DNA from: Paracoccus liaowanqingii
GTDB taxonomy: Bacteria > Pseudomonadota > Alphaproteobacteria > Rhodobacterales > Rhodobacteraceae
Assembly: GCF_004683865.2 (NCBI RefSeq)
Contig: NZ_CP038439.1
Location: 1,776,501-1,840,500 of the forward strand
Length of the DNA: 64,000 nucleotides
Direction of reading: 5' to 3'
A program made the translations under genes and the position numbers. A model generated the notes under the pieces. The model was not told the origin of the DNA. It worked only from the letters and a program-made list of their open reading frames with translations, and did not search any database. Shown piece after piece: positions 8,498 through 19,099 of this stretch; the stretch's first letter is position 1; each line of letters opens with the position of its first letter.

Positions 8498-8526
8498 TTG
8501 AACCGTTATCGCTAACGGCATATACT
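8498..8526 (+). promoter_or_regulatory. edd promoter with palindromic operator in the spacer
   Basis: TTGAAC (8498-8503), a 17-bp spacer and TATACT (8521-8526) make a near-consensus sigma-70 promoter. The spacer is almost filled by CCGTTATCGCTAACGG (8503-8518), whose 6-bp arms CCGTTA/TAACGG are perfectly inverted. A repressor bound there would block RNA polymerase directly. The same core stands in front of zwf. The edd ATG follows at 8554 with GAGGAGG seven bases before it. Confidence 0.7.
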
Positions 8527-8553
8527 GCCGCCAAAGCCAGAGGAGGCCACGCC

Positions 8554-10356
<1,803 letters not shown>

Positions 10357-10360
10357 TCCG

Positions 10361-11224
10361 TCAGGCCGCCGCCGCCACCTCGCAGACGACCTGTCGCAGA
10401 TAGCCCGCGAAATCCGCGGCGATCTGGCGGGCAGGCCCGTCTGCCACATAGACGTTCAGCCAGGTCGGCGGCAGCGGCGGCATCGCGCCGCCGTGATCCA
10501 CCACCTCCAGCCCCGGCTGCGAGATCCCGCGCGGCAACAGCGTGACCCCCAGATCCGCGGCGGCCAGCACCCGCCAGGTGTCGTTGCCCCCCTCGCCCGC
10601 GACATGGACCCATTCGATCCCGGCCTGATCCAGCGCCCCCATGCCGACCGGGTAATAGGCGCAGTTCGTCGAATTGGCGATCTGCAGCGGCCGCTCGCGC
10701 CAGGCCGTTCCCCCCGTCGCCCCGAACCAGGCCAGATCGACCTTGGCCAGGTTGATGGCGCCGGGCGGGGCATCGAATTCGGTGGTCAGGATCACGTCAT
10801 GCTCGCCGCGCCGCATCTGGGCCTGCAGGTCCTTGGTGCGCGAATCGTTGATGATCAGCTCGACGCGCGGGAAATCCTGCCGGAAGGCCCGCACGGTCTG
10901 GGCGACCTTGGTGAACATCCAGTCGCTGGTCAGCCCCACCCGCAGGCGCCGCTCGGGGCGCAGGCCGGTGAACCGCGCCAGGATCGCGTCGTTCAGCGCC
11001 ACCAGCTTGCGGCTTTCGCCCAGCAGGTCCTGCGCGAAATCCGACAGCACCACGCCGCGCCCGGCCTTGTCCAGCATGGGGCGCCCGAAGGCCTCCTCCA
11101 GCCGCTTCATCTGCATGGACAGCGCGCTCTGCGTCATGTTCAGCGCCTCGGCGGCGCGGGTGACGGCGCCGTATTCGGCCACCGCCTGCAGGGATCTCAG
11201 CGTGGCGATGTCCAGATTGCGCAT
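10361..11224 (-). CDS. LysR-family transcriptional regulator
   Basis: A regulator of 287 residues with an N-terminal winged helix-turn-helix ([20 protein letters not shown] followed by [20 protein letters not shown]) and a type 2 periplasmic-binding-like effector domain. The start at 11224 is preferred because AAGGAT lies eight bases upstream; longer starts to 11302 are possible. It is divergent from a DUF1127 gene, and the 147-bp space between them contains a perfect 12-bp inverted repeat. LysR regulators usually control a divergent neighbour and themselves, so the DUF1127 gene is the likely target. It is not obviously tied to edd, with which it converges. Confidence 0.88.
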   Translation of the reverse strand: MRNLDIATLRSLQAVAEYGAVTRAAEALNMTQSALSMQMKRLEEAFGRPMLDKAGRGVVLSDFAQDLLGESRKLVALNDAILARFTGLRPERRLRVGLTSDWMFTKVAQTVRAFRQDFPRVELIINDSRTKDLQAQMRRGEHDVILTTEFDAPPGAINLAKVDLAWFGATGGTAWRERPLQIANSTNCAYYPVGMGALDQAGIEWVHVAGEGGNDTWRVLAAADLGVTLLPRGISQPGLEVVDHGGAMPPLPPTWLNVYVADGPARQIAADFAGYLRQVVCEVAAAA

Positions 11225-11306
11225 GGCGGCCGATCCTTCATTGTCCTTGATGGCTGGCATCAAAATCATTCGTTTCACAGATAGGCCACGGCGGGATACC
11301 AATCAA

Positions 11307-11342
11307 GGATGAAGATGATCCAAGCATCATTCATCTTCATCC
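11307..11342. promoter_or_regulatory. 12-bp inverted repeat between LysR and DUF1127 genes
   Basis: GGATGAAGATGA (11307-11318) is repeated in perfect inversion as TCATCTTCATCC (11331-11342) around a 12-base spacer. Inside it an ATGAT-N6-ATCAT pair is also visible. The location in a divergent LysR promoter region suggests a regulator binding site; an RNA hairpin in the DUF1127 leader is the alternative. Confidence 0.5.
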
Positions 11343-11371
11343 CTGATGGATCATATCACCGGAGTTGACCG

Positions 11372-11602
11372 ATGACCCCCAATTCCAAGGCCCTGCTGCG
11401 CGTCGTGACCGGCCACGGCATCCTGCCCCGCCCCTCGTGGATCGAACGGATCCTGACGATGTTCGACCTGCGCCGCACCCGGCTGGACCTGGACCGGCTG
11501 ACCGACGACCAGCTGCGCGACATCGGCCTGACCCGCGAGGATGTCGAGGCCGAGATGAACCGCCCCCTCTGGGACGTTCCCGCCCATTGGCGCCGCCGCT
11601 AG
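11372..11602 (+). CDS. DUF1127 small protein
   Basis: A protein of 76 residues whose C-terminal part has the DUF1127 (YjiS-like) pattern: RRTRLDLDRLTDDQLRDIGL followed by TREDVEAEMNRPLWDVP. Small Arg-rich proteins of this family in alphaproteobacteria influence RNA turnover and phosphate or stress responses; the role of this one is unknown. GGAG lies seven bases before the ATG. It is divergent from a LysR gene, with an inverted repeat in between. Its stop overlaps the end of the convergent phosphatase gene. Confidence 0.85.
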   Translation: MTPNSKALLRVVTGHGILPRPSWIERILTMFDLRRTRLDLDRLTDDQLRDIGLTREDVEAEMNRPLWDVPAHWRRR

Positions 11603-12075
11603 AGCTCGTCGTCGCCCTGCCGGGTGGGCGGGCCGAAGCGGTCCAGCATCCGCGCCTCGATCTGGTCACGGGTCTGGCGATAGGCGGCCAGCCGCGCCTC
11701 GCGCCCCTCGGCGAGGCCCGTGGGGTCCATGATCGGCCAGTACTCGACCTCCAGATGCGCGTGGCGCGTCATCTCCAGCGCCATGCGCTGGCTGGCGGGC
11801 GACAGCGCCACGATCAGGTCGAACTGGCCCAGATCATCGCCCCAGTCCCGCATCTGGTCGAAGCTGCGGCTGCGGTGGTTGGCCAGATGCACGCCGATCT
11901 CGTCGCAGACGGCGATGGCAAAGCCGTCCACCTCCATGTCGCTCTTCACGCCCGCAGACTGCACATAGGCGGCGCGGCCGTGGAACTTCTTCATCATCCC
12001 CTCGGCCATGGGCGAGCGGATGGCATTGTGGTCGCAGCAGAACAGGACCGACGAGGGGATCTTGTCCTGCGCCAT
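11599..12075 (-). CDS. Low-molecular-weight protein tyrosine phosphatase family protein
   Basis: The 158-residue protein carries the CX5R phosphatase loop near its N-terminus (CDHNAIRS, Cys14 and Arg20) and an RDWGDDLGQFDLIVAL stretch typical of arsenate-reductase-like and LMW phosphatases. A cytoplasmic phosphatase or arsenate reductase role is possible; the conserved genomic position after hisD and the UPF0262 gene favours a housekeeping phosphatase. It begins 6 bp after the UPF0262 stop and ends the murA-hisD string here. In related genomes infA usually follows at this place; here a DUF1127 gene converges instead. Confidence 0.82.
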   Translation of the reverse strand: MAQDKIPSSVLFCCDHNAIRSPMAEGMMKKFHGRAAYVQSAGVKSDMEVDGFAIAVCDEIGVHLANHRSRSFDQMRDWGDDLGQFDLIVALSPASQRMALEMTRHAHLEVEYWPIMDPTGLAEGREARLAAYRQTRDQIEARMLDRFGPPTRQGDDEL

Positions 12076-12081
12076 GCCCGG

Positions 12082-12561
12082 TCAGCCCTGCGGGATCAGC
12101 GCGCAGATGAGGGTGAACAGGCGCCGCGCGGTGTCGATGTCCAGGGTGGCCTTGCCCTCCAGCCGCTCCTGCAGGGTGCGCGCGCCCTCGTTGTGGATGC
12201 CGCGCCGGGCCATGTCGATCGCCTCGATCTGGGCGGGGGGCAGGCGCTTGACCGCGTCGAAGTAGCTCTGGCAGATCTGGAAGTAATCCTTGACCACCTG
12301 CCGGAAGGGACCAAGCGACAGGTGGAACTCGGCCACCTTGGCGCCCGCCTCGTCGGTCATGTCGAAGACCAGCCGCCCCTCGCGGATGGACAGGTCCAGG
12401 ATAAAGGGCCCGTCGGGCGCCGGTGCCCCATCGCGGCCCGGGACGGTGAAGCTGTTGTCCTCGATCAGATCGAAGATCGCCACGCGCCGCTCCTGCTCCA
12501 TCTCGGGGGTGGCGGGCGCGATGGCGCTGTCGTCGATCTCGATGCGGGTGATGCGGCTCAT
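12082..12561 (-). CDS. UPF0262 family protein
   Basis: A protein of 159 residues beginning MSRITRIEIDDSAIAPATP, with the family blocks ERRVAIFDLIEDNSF, GPFILDLSIREGRLVFD and FRQVVKDYFQICQSYFDAV. The family is confined mainly to alphaproteobacteria and has no known function. The ATG at 12561 overlaps the hisD stop (ATGA), so translation is probably coupled. Its fixed position between hisD and a LMW phosphatase is the main hint to its role. Confidence 0.9.
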   Translation of the reverse strand: MSRITRIEIDDSAIAPATPEMEQERRVAIFDLIEDNSFTVPGRDGAPAPDGPFILDLSIREGRLVFDMTDEAGAKVAEFHLSLGPFRQVVKDYFQICQSYFDAVKRLPPAQIEAIDMARRGIHNEGARTLQERLEGKATLDIDTARRLFTLICALIPQG

Positions 12562-13871
12562 TCCGACAGCCTTTCGTTCAGGGTCCCCAACCGAGCCTGA
12601 ACCGAAGCGCCATGCGCCTGCAAGCCCTCGGATGCGGCCAGACGCACGGCGGCGGGGCCGATGGCCGCCAAGGCGCCCGGCGTCAGCCGCGCCATGGTCG
12701 TGCGCTTGACGAAATCCATCACCGACAGGCCGGAGCTGAACCGTGCCGAGCGCGCCGTCGGCAGCACGTGATTCGGCCCGCTGACATAATCGCCCACCGC
12801 CTCGGGCGTGTGCGCGCCGAGGAAGATCGCGCCCGCATGGATGCACTTCGCGGCCAGCCCCTCGGGGTCGTCGACGCACAGCTCCAGATGCTCGGGCGCG
12901 ATGCGGTTGGAGAGGGCTGCCGCCTCGTCCAGATCTCGGACGACGATCAGCGTGCCGTAATCGCGCCAGCTGGCCCCGGCGATGGCCGCGCGGTCCAGCG
13001 TCGGGATGATCCGGTCCACCGCGGCCGCCACGGCCTGCGCCATGGCCTCGTCGGTGGTGATCAGGATCGACTGCGCATCCGCGTCATGTTCCGCCTGCGC
13101 CAGCAGATCCCAAGCCAGCCAGTCGGGATTCTGATCCCCGTCCGCGATGACCAGAACCTCAGAAGGGCCCGCGATCATGTCGATGCCGACCCGGCCAAAG
13201 ACCTGCCGCTTGGCCGCCGCTACATAGGCATTGCCCGGCCCAGTGATCTTGTCCACGGGGCGGATCGTATCGGTGCCATAGGCCATCGCCGCCACCGCCT
13301 GAGCGCCGCCGATGCGATAGATCTCGTCCACGCCGGACAGCTGGGCCGCCAGCAACACCAGCGGGTTGATGATCCCGTCGGGCGTGGGCACGCAGATCAC
13401 CAGCCGCTCGACCCCCGCCACCCGCGCGGGGATCGCGTTCATCAGCACGCTGGACGGGTACGCCGCCTGCCCGCCCGGCACGTACAGCCCCGCCGCCGAC
13501 ACCGCCGACCACCGCCAGCCCAGGGTCGCGCCCTCGGGGTCGGTCCAGCTGGCATCCTCGGGCATCTGGCGGGCGTGATAGGCGCGGATGCGCTCGGCCG
13601 CCAGCATCAGCGCGGCGCGATCCTCGGGCGACACAAGCGCAACCTGCGCCGCGATCTCCTCGGCCGAGAAGCGCAGCGTCCCGGGCGTCAGGTCCAGCCG
13701 GTCGAAGCGCGAGGTCAGCTCGCACAGCGCCGCATCCCCCCGCGCCCGCACGTCGCGGATGATCGCGGTGACCGCGTCGTTCACATCCGTCGAATCCTCG
13801 CGCTTGGCCGACAGCATGCGCCCGAACCCGGCCTCGAAACCGGCATCGCGCGTGTTCAGAAAGACCGGCAT
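12558..13871 (-). CDS. hisD: Histidinol dehydrogenase
   Basis: HisD carries out the last two oxidations of histidine synthesis, histidinol to histidine, with zinc and NAD+. The 437-residue product has full length and shows YVPGGQAAYPSSVLM, KITGPGNAYVAAAKR, AGPSEVLVIADG, QAEHDADAQS and the zinc/base region RIAPEHLEL. The start at 13871 follows AAGGGG by six bases; an in-frame ATG at 13877 has no space for a ribosome site. It is separated by 102 bp from the DUF2948 gene upstream, so it may have its own promoter, and is coupled to the UPF0262 gene downstream. Confidence 0.96.
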   Translation of the reverse strand: MPVFLNTRDAGFEAGFGRMLSAKREDSTDVNDAVTAIIRDVRARGDAALCELTSRFDRLDLTPGTLRFSAEEIAAQVALVSPEDRAALMLAAERIRAYHARQMPEDASWTDPEGATLGWRWSAVSAAGLYVPGGQAAYPSSVLMNAIPARVAGVERLVICVPTPDGIINPLVLLAAQLSGVDEIYRIGGAQAVAAMAYGTDTIRPVDKITGPGNAYVAAAKRQVFGRVGIDMIAGPSEVLVIADGDQNPDWLAWDLLAQAEHDADAQSILITTDEAMAQAVAAAVDRIIPTLDRAAIAGASWRDYGTLIVVRDLDEAAALSNRIAPEHLELCVDDPEGLAAKCIHAGAIFLGAHTPEAVGDYVSGPNHVLPTARSARFSSGLSVMDFVKRTTMARLTPGALAAIGPAAVRLAASEGLQAHGASVQARLGTLNERLSE

Positions 13872-13973
13872 ACGCATCCCCTTTGAAACGCCCCGCCCGC
13901 CGCCGTCCCGACCCGCAGGGTCGGCCCCGGGCGATCCGGACGGGCTTCTTCTTCACTCAAATATCCAGATCCC

Positions 13974-14450
13974 TCACTCGGGGTGCCGCGGCGCCTGGCC
14001 CGAGACCGCCGCATGCGGCCGCGTCACGTCGCGCAGGTCCAGGTTGATGCACTCGACCTCAGCGATGATGGTCCCGTCGCCCGCGAAATCCAGCGACAGG
14101 CGGCCCGTGCCGTCGGGCCCCGGCTGCCAGCGCAGGGCCAAGAGCGACAGCACCGTGTCGCCCGCGCGCCCCACGCCGTCGCTGACCACCCGGGTCACGT
14201 CGCCGATCACCAGGATCGCGCGCACCCGCTCGAAGCTGCGGCCCTCGGTCCGGGCGGCCTCGGCATCCTCCCACCGGAAGCGGGTGACCAGCAGCGCCAG
14301 CCGCCGCGCCCTGCGATCATGGGTGATGTCGGCCCCGGTCAGGACCGCGTCCTGCAGCAGCGAGGACAGGATGCGCAGATCGACCTCGTCCTCGGCCTTC
14401 AGGGCCAGCGGGCGGGGGTCGGCATCCGAGAAACGGGCGTCGCCGGTCAT
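13974..14450 (-). CDS. DUF2948 family protein
   Basis: A 158-residue protein ([20 protein letters not shown] at the start) that matches DUF2948 in length, position and the blocks [30 protein letters not shown] and LALRWQPG. The function is unknown. Its ATG overlaps the murA stop (ATGA). The frame is open further upstream inside murA, but that gives no recognisable protein. It is found next to murA and hisD across Rhodobacterales, which suggests a role linked to the cell envelope or to this operon's expression. Confidence 0.85.
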   Translation of the reverse strand: MTGDARFSDADPRPLALKAEDEVDLRILSSLLQDAVLTGADITHDRRARRLALLVTRFRWEDAEAARTEGRSFERVRAILVIGDVTRVVSDGVGRAGDTVLSLLALRWQPGPDGTGRLSLDFAGDGTIIAEVECINLDLRDVTRPHAAVSGQAPRHPE

Positions 14451-15724
14451 GAGGCCTCCTCTTTCACGCGTTCGATATGGGCGCCGACGCCGCGCAGCTT
14501 GCGCACGACATGCTCGTAGCCCCGGTCCAGGTGATAGACGCGGCTGACAATGGTGGAGCCTTCGGCCGCCATCCCCGCCAGGATCAGGCTGACCGAGGCG
14601 CGCAGGTCGGTGGCCATCACCGGCGCGCCGCGCAGCTTCTCGACGCCGGTGACGGTCGCGTGGCCGCCCTGCACCTCGATCCGAGCGCCCATCCGGGTGA
14701 GCTCGGGCGCATGCATGAAGCGGTTCTCGAAGATCGTCTCCTCCAGCACCGATGTGCCCTCGGCCATGCACATCAGCGCCATGAACTGCGCCTGCAGGTC
14801 GGTCGGGAAGCCCGGGAAGGGCTCGGTCGTGACGTTGACGGCGCGCACGCGGCCGTTTCTGCGCGCGACCTTGAGGCCGCGCGGGGTCTCCTCGACGCTG
14901 ATCCCGGCCTCGTCCAGCTTCTCGCAGAAGGCCGCCAGCAGCTCGATCCGCCCGCCGATGCACTCGACCTCGCCCCCGCACATCGCGGGCGCCAGCATGT
15001 AAGTGCCGAGTTCAATCCGGTCGGTGACCACCGGGTGCGTCGCGCCATGCAGCGCCTGCACGCCCTCGATGGTGATCGTGCCGGTGCCCTCGCCCTCGAT
15101 CAGCGCGCCCATCGCCCGCAGGCAGCGCGCCAGATCCACGATCTCGGGCTCGCGCGCGGCGTTCTTCAGGACGGTCGTGCCCCGCGCCAGCGTCGCGGCC
15201 ATCAGCGCGTTCTCGGTCGCGCCGACCGAGACCACGGGAAAGTCGAAGACCGCGCCGCGCAGGCCGCCCGAGGGCGCCTTGGCGTGGACATAGCCCTCGC
15301 GCAGATCCAGGCTGGCGCCCATCGCCTCCAGCGCGCGCAGATGCAGGTCGACGGGCCGCGCGCCGATCGCGCAGCCGCCGGGCAGGGACACCTCGGCCAC
15401 GCCGTCGCGGGCCAGCAGCGGCCCCAGCACCAGGATCGAGGCGCGCATCTTGCGCACGATGTCGTAATCCGCCCGGTGGCTGGTCAGCGCATGGCTGGAC
15501 AGGGCCAGCACCTGGCCGTCCTGCAGGCTGGCGACCTCGGCCCCCAGGGATCCCAGCAACGCGGTCATCGTGCGGATGTCCGACAGGCGCGGCGCGTTGG
15601 TCAGCGTCAGCGGCTGGTCGGTCAGCAGCGTGGCGGGCATCAGCGTGAGGCAGGCGTTCTTGGCCCCGGCGATCGGGATTTCCCCGCTCAGCGGGCCGTT
15701 CCCCGCGACGATGATCTGGTCCAT
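14447..15724 (-). CDS. murA: UDP-N-acetylglucosamine 1-carboxyvinyltransferase
   Basis: MurA transfers enolpyruvate from phosphoenolpyruvate to UDP-GlcNAc, the first committed step of peptidoglycan synthesis in the cytoplasm. The 425-residue product has the usual length, the substrate-binding AKNACL near residue 21, the catalytic-loop cysteine in [16 protein letters not shown], and [16 protein letters not shown]. The Cys form is the fosfomycin-sensitive type. The start codon overlaps by one base the stop of the small upstream gene, and DUF2948 overlaps its end; the three form one translationally coupled unit. Confidence 0.97.
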   Translation of the reverse strand: MDQIIVAGNGPLSGEIPIAGAKNACLTLMPATLLTDQPLTLTNAPRLSDIRTMTALLGSLGAEVASLQDGQVLALSSHALTSHRADYDIVRKMRASILVLGPLLARDGVAEVSLPGGCAIGARPVDLHLRALEAMGASLDLREGYVHAKAPSGGLRGAVFDFPVVSVGATENALMAATLARGTTVLKNAAREPEIVDLARCLRAMGALIEGEGTGTITIEGVQALHGATHPVVTDRIELGTYMLAPAMCGGEVECIGGRIELLAAFCEKLDEAGISVEETPRGLKVARRNGRVRAVNVTTEPFPGFPTDLQAQFMALMCMAEGTSVLEETIFENRFMHAPELTRMGARIEVQGGHATVTGVEKLRGAPVMATDLRASVSLILAGMAAEGSTIVSRVYHLDRGYEHVVRKLRGVGAHIERVKEEAS

Positions 15725-15966
15725 CAGCTGTCCTTGCCTGTCTCGCCGCCCGCGTGCGGGGCGGTCTTGTTCTGGGTATCGCCTGCGGCAGCGTTGTCCG
15801 CGGCATTGTCCTCCGCGGCCGGGCCGTCCGGTGCCGGATCGGCGGCACTGCCGGCCGAGCGGGCCCGCGCCTGCGCCTTGCGCCGCGCCAGGTTCGCGCG
15901 CAGCGCCTGTCCAAGGCGCTGGTCGCGGCTGTCGGGCCCGGCTGTGTCGTCGCGTCGGTCGGTCAT
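15724..15966 (-). CDS. Small Arg/Ala-rich conserved protein upstream of murA
   Basis: A protein of 80 residues with a basic core, [20 protein letters not shown], followed by an Ala/Asp-rich, low-complexity tail. Proteins with this core lie in front of murA in other Rhodobacterales; no function is known. The stop overlaps the murA start (TGATG), which supports it as a real coding gene. The region upstream to the tRNA (15967-16104) must hold the promoter of this operon. Confidence 0.75.
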   Translation of the reverse strand: MTDRRDDTAGPDSRDQRLGQALRANLARRKAQARARSAGSAADPAPDGPAAEDNAADNAAAGDTQNKTAPHAGGETGKDS

Positions 15967-16061
15967 GCCTGCCCTGTTACCGCCGCGCGAGGGCCTCGTC
16001 CAGCAAAGCCGACGGGCGACGGCGGCAATCCGACATTTCGCCCGATTTCGCGCAAATGCCC

Positions 16062-16089
16062 CTTGCGCGCCCCCCGGCCATTGTCTAAA
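16062..16089 (+). promoter_or_regulatory. Possible promoter of tRNA-Thr
   Basis: CTTGCG (16062-16067) and TCTAAA (16084-16089) are separated by 16 bp and end 15 bases before the tRNA. The -35 is weak, so this is a tentative call based on position. Confidence 0.35.
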
Positions 16090-16104
16090 CGCCCCCTCAT
16101 CGGC

Positions 16105-16179
16105 GCTGTGGTAGCTCAGTGGTAGAGCACACCCTTGGTAAGGGTGAGGTCGAGAGTTCAATCCTCTCTCACAGCACCA
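16105..16179 (+). tRNA. tRNA-Thr (anticodon GGT)
   Basis: The cloverleaf is complete: acceptor GCTGTGG pairs with the 3' arm before the discriminator A at 16176, D arm GCTC/GAGC, anticodon stem CACCC/GGGTG around loop TTGGTAA (anticodon GGT, reads ACC), variable AGGTC, and T arm GAGAG/CTCTC around TTCAATC. The 3' CCA is encoded at 16177-16179. Confidence 0.96.
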
Positions 16180-16401
16180 GGTCATCCCATGTCCTGAATT
16201 GCCTGTCATGCCAGCGTGTTGGTCGACAGATCCCTGCCCCAAACCGTGCCGGTGCGCGCCGTGGCGGCAGATCACCTGCCGCATCCCGTCCCATCATCCG
16301 CACCCTGCCGCGATCGTGACCGGTGCCCTGCGCAAGCTCCAAGGAACGCCCAACCCTCGGCGGCGTTTGGCGGGCAACGCAGCAACGCCGGATCACCCGA
16401 C

Positions 16402-17181
16402 ATGTCAGACAGCCCCCACGCCCCCATCGCCATCGTCACCGGATCGGATTCCGGCATCGGCCGCGCCACGGCAGAGGCGCTGGCCCGGGCCGGGCACGAC
16501 ATCCTGGTCACCTATCACAGCGACCGCGACGGGGCCGAGGCGACCGCCGAGGCCCTCCGGGCTCTGGACCGCACGGTCCATGTCCAGGGGCTCGACCAGA
16601 GCGACCCCGCCCAGGTCGAGGCGCTCTTCGCCTATCTCGACGAGCAGGGGCTGCGGGCCGATGTGCTGATCAACAATGCCGGGATCGACGCCAGCGGTGC
16701 CCATGCCGTCGACATGGAGGATGACGACTGGCTGAAAACGGTCGCCACCGACCTGACCGGCCCCTTCCTTCTGTGCCGCGCCTTCGCCCGGCGGGCGGTG
16801 CCTGCGGGGCATGGCGGGCGCATCGTCAATGTCAGTTCGGTCCACCAGGAGGTGCCGCGTGCCGGATCGTCGGCCTATGACGCGGCCAAGGGCGGGCTGC
16901 GGATGCTGGCCCGCACGCTGGCGCTGGAACTGGCCGGGGCGTCGATCACGGTGAACAACGTGGCCCCCGGCATGATCATGACCCCCATCAACCAGGAGGC
17001 GCAGGACGATCCCGACCTGCGGCGGCAGATGGAAAGCAACATCCCCCTGGGTCGCGCGGGCCAGCCCGAGGAGGTCGCCGCGCTGATCGCCTTCCTCGTC
17101 TCGGACGCGGCCTCCTACATCACCGGGCAAAGCTTCTTCATCGACGGCGGCCTGTCGATCAATCTGGGCCAGGGGGCCTGA
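16402..17181 (+). CDS. SDR-family oxidoreductase (glucose 1-dehydrogenase-like)
   Basis: A 259-residue short-chain dehydrogenase with the cofactor motif VTGSDSGIGRA near residue 12, LINNAG, the Ser...Tyr-x3-Lys catalytic set (NVSSVHQ, then SAYDAAKGG), NNVAPGMIMTPIN and the C-terminal GQSFFIDGGLS. These features suit a soluble NAD(P)-dependent dehydrogenase of the FabG/glucose-dehydrogenase type; the substrate is not known. The start at 16402 gives the standard N-terminus although the ribosome site is weak. It lies 5 bp before a GH15 glycosidase gene, so the two probably act together in sugar metabolism. Confidence 0.88.
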   Translation: MSDSPHAPIAIVTGSDSGIGRATAEALARAGHDILVTYHSDRDGAEATAEALRALDRTVHVQGLDQSDPAQVEALFAYLDEQGLRADVLINNAGIDASGAHAVDMEDDDWLKTVATDLTGPFLLCRAFARRAVPAGHGGRIVNVSSVHQEVPRAGSSAYDAAKGGLRMLARTLALELAGASITVNNVAPGMIMTPINQEAQDDPDLRRQMESNIPLGRAGQPEEVAALIAFLVSDAASYITGQSFFIDGGLSINLGQGA

Positions 17182-17186
17182 TCCCC

Positions 17187-18980
17187 GTGGCGCGCGACGC
17201 GGCGGGATTCGCCGATCTGGACAGCTATGCCGCCTTGGGTGACGGGCGCTCGATCGCGCTGTCGGGGACGGATGGCGGCATCGACTGGTGGTGCGTCCCG
17301 AACATGGACAGCCCGCCCCTGTTCGACCGCCTGCTGGCCGGCTCGGCCCCGCTGCAGAACGGCGCGCAGGCGGGCTTCTTCGACATCACGCCCCGCGACG
17401 CCCGTCAGGTCGACCGGCGCTATCGCCCCGACAGCAACGTGCTGGAGACGCGCTTCCGCGGACCCGGGGGCGTGGCCCTGCTGACGGAATCGCTGAACAG
17501 CGGCACGGCGGGGCGGCTGCCCTGGTGCGAGCTGGCCCGCCGGGTGGAGGTGCTGGAGGGGCGGATGAGCTTCGACATCACCCTGCAGCTGGGCCATCGC
17601 GCCGGCTTGCGCAGCCCCTACCTGTCCTGCCGCGGCCCGCACGAGACCTTTCATGTCGGATCGGTGCTGGGCCTGTTCCTGCATGGCGACGGCGTCAAGA
17701 TCACCGATCAGGGCGACGACCGCGTCACCGCCCGGCTGGACCTGGCGGCGGGCCAGCGCGAGATCCTGGCCATCGTCGCGGGCGCGAGCGAGCCGCTGGT
17801 CGTGCCGGCGCTGGCCGATATCGACGCGCGGATCGACCTGTCGGACCGGGAATGGCGCGACTGGTGCGGGTCCTTCGCGCCCGACCACCCGGACCGCGAT
17901 TTCCTGGTCCGCCAGGCGCTGGCGCTGAAGATGCTACTTTACGCGCCAAGTGGGGCCATCGCCGCGGCGGCCACGACCTCGCTGCCCGAGCGGATCGGCG
18001 GCGACAAGAACTACGACTACCGCTTTGCCTGGGTGCGGGACGCGGGCTATGTCATCGCCTCGTTCCTGCGGCTTGGCGTGGTCATCGAGGCCAAGGCCGC
18101 CCTGACCTGGCTGCTGAACCAGCTCTGTGCCCACGGGGCCCGCGTCTGCTTCCGGCTGGATGGCGGGGTCGAGGAGACGGTGCGGCAGGTCGACCTGCCC
18201 GGCTATCGCCACTCGCGCCCGGTCCTGGCCGGCAACCGCGCCGCCCATCAGCACCAGCACGGCATCTATGGCGACATCTTCGAGACGGTGTCGGTCTTCA
18301 CCCGCGCGGGCAACCTGATCGATGCCCGCAGCGCCGAGACCCTGTCCCACCTGGCCGACGAATGCGCCGACCGCTGGAAGCTGAAGGATTCCGGCATCTG
18401 GGAACTGCCCGAGCTGGAACATTACACGATGTCCAAGATCAGCTGCTGGCAGGCCCTGAACCGCGCGGTGGAGCTGGCTGATGCGGGCCAGCTGCCCACC
18501 ACCTGCCGCGACCGCTGGAGCCGCGAGCGCCAGCGCATCGCCGACTGGATCGACGCGAATTGCTGGAACGAGGATCTGGGCGCCTATGTCATGCATCCGG
18601 GCACCACGCGGCTGGACGCGTCGCTGACCCTGGCAGTGCGCTTCGATTTCGACGGCCATGACCGCCTGCGCCGGACGCTGGACGCCATCGACCGGACGCT
18701 CGGCGCAGACCGGCATCTGCATTACCGCTACACGGGCATGGATCAGGAAGAGGGGTGTTTCCTGGCCTGTTCCTTCTGGATGGTCGAGGCCCGCGCGCTT
18801 CTGGGCCAGAGGGACGAGGCCCGCGCGCTGATGGCGGGCCTGCGCCAGACCATCGCGGACGGCCCCGGCATCCTGCCCGAGATGATCGACCCCACGACCG
18901 GCGCCTGGCTGGGCAACATGCCCCAGGGCCTGAGCCATCTGGCGGCGCTGCAGGCCAGCCTGACGCTGCAGCAGGCGTGA
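17187..18980 (+). CDS. Glycoside hydrolase family 15 protein (trehalase/glucoamylase-like)
   Basis: A 597-residue protein with an N-terminal beta-domain (SGTDGGIDWWCVPNMDSPPL) and a C-terminal (alpha/alpha)6 barrel with RIGGDKNYDYRFAWVRDAGY and DSGIWELPELEHYTMSKISC, the latter holding the catalytic glutamate region. GH15 enzymes of this bacterial type release glucose from trehalose or maltodextrins by inversion. No signal peptide is visible, so it is probably cytoplasmic. It starts with GTG at 17187, five bases after the SDR stop, with AGGGGG inside the SDR end as a possible ribosome site. MscS follows, which hints at osmotic stress: an inference from context only. Confidence 0.88.
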   Translation: MARDAAGFADLDSYAALGDGRSIALSGTDGGIDWWCVPNMDSPPLFDRLLAGSAPLQNGAQAGFFDITPRDARQVDRRYRPDSNVLETRFRGPGGVALLTESLNSGTAGRLPWCELARRVEVLEGRMSFDITLQLGHRAGLRSPYLSCRGPHETFHVGSVLGLFLHGDGVKITDQGDDRVTARLDLAAGQREILAIVAGASEPLVVPALADIDARIDLSDREWRDWCGSFAPDHPDRDFLVRQALALKMLLYAPSGAIAAAATTSLPERIGGDKNYDYRFAWVRDAGYVIASFLRLGVVIEAKAALTWLLNQLCAHGARVCFRLDGGVEETVRQVDLPGYRHSRPVLAGNRAAHQHQHGIYGDIFETVSVFTRAGNLIDARSAETLSHLADECADRWKLKDSGIWELPELEHYTMSKISCWQALNRAVELADAGQLPTTCRDRWSRERQRIADWIDANCWNEDLGAYVMHPGTTRLDASLTLAVRFDFDGHDRLRRTLDAIDRTLGADRHLHYRYTGMDQEEGCFLACSFWMVEARALLGQRDEARALMAGLRQTIADGPGILPEMIDPTTGAWLGNMPQGLSHLAALQASLTLQQA

Positions 18981-19099
18981 TCTGCGCCTGCCCGACGGCG
19001 CGGCGGGCCGCTTGCCTGCCCCGCCGGTCCGGGGCAGTCTGATCCCCTGCCCCGCCCCCGGGGCGCCGGACGGAAAGGAAGCCGCAGATCGATCAGGCA

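Noticed and set aside
7195..8553. Upstream extension of edd
   Set aside because: It crosses a near-consensus promoter and a strong ribosome site that fix the start at 8554.
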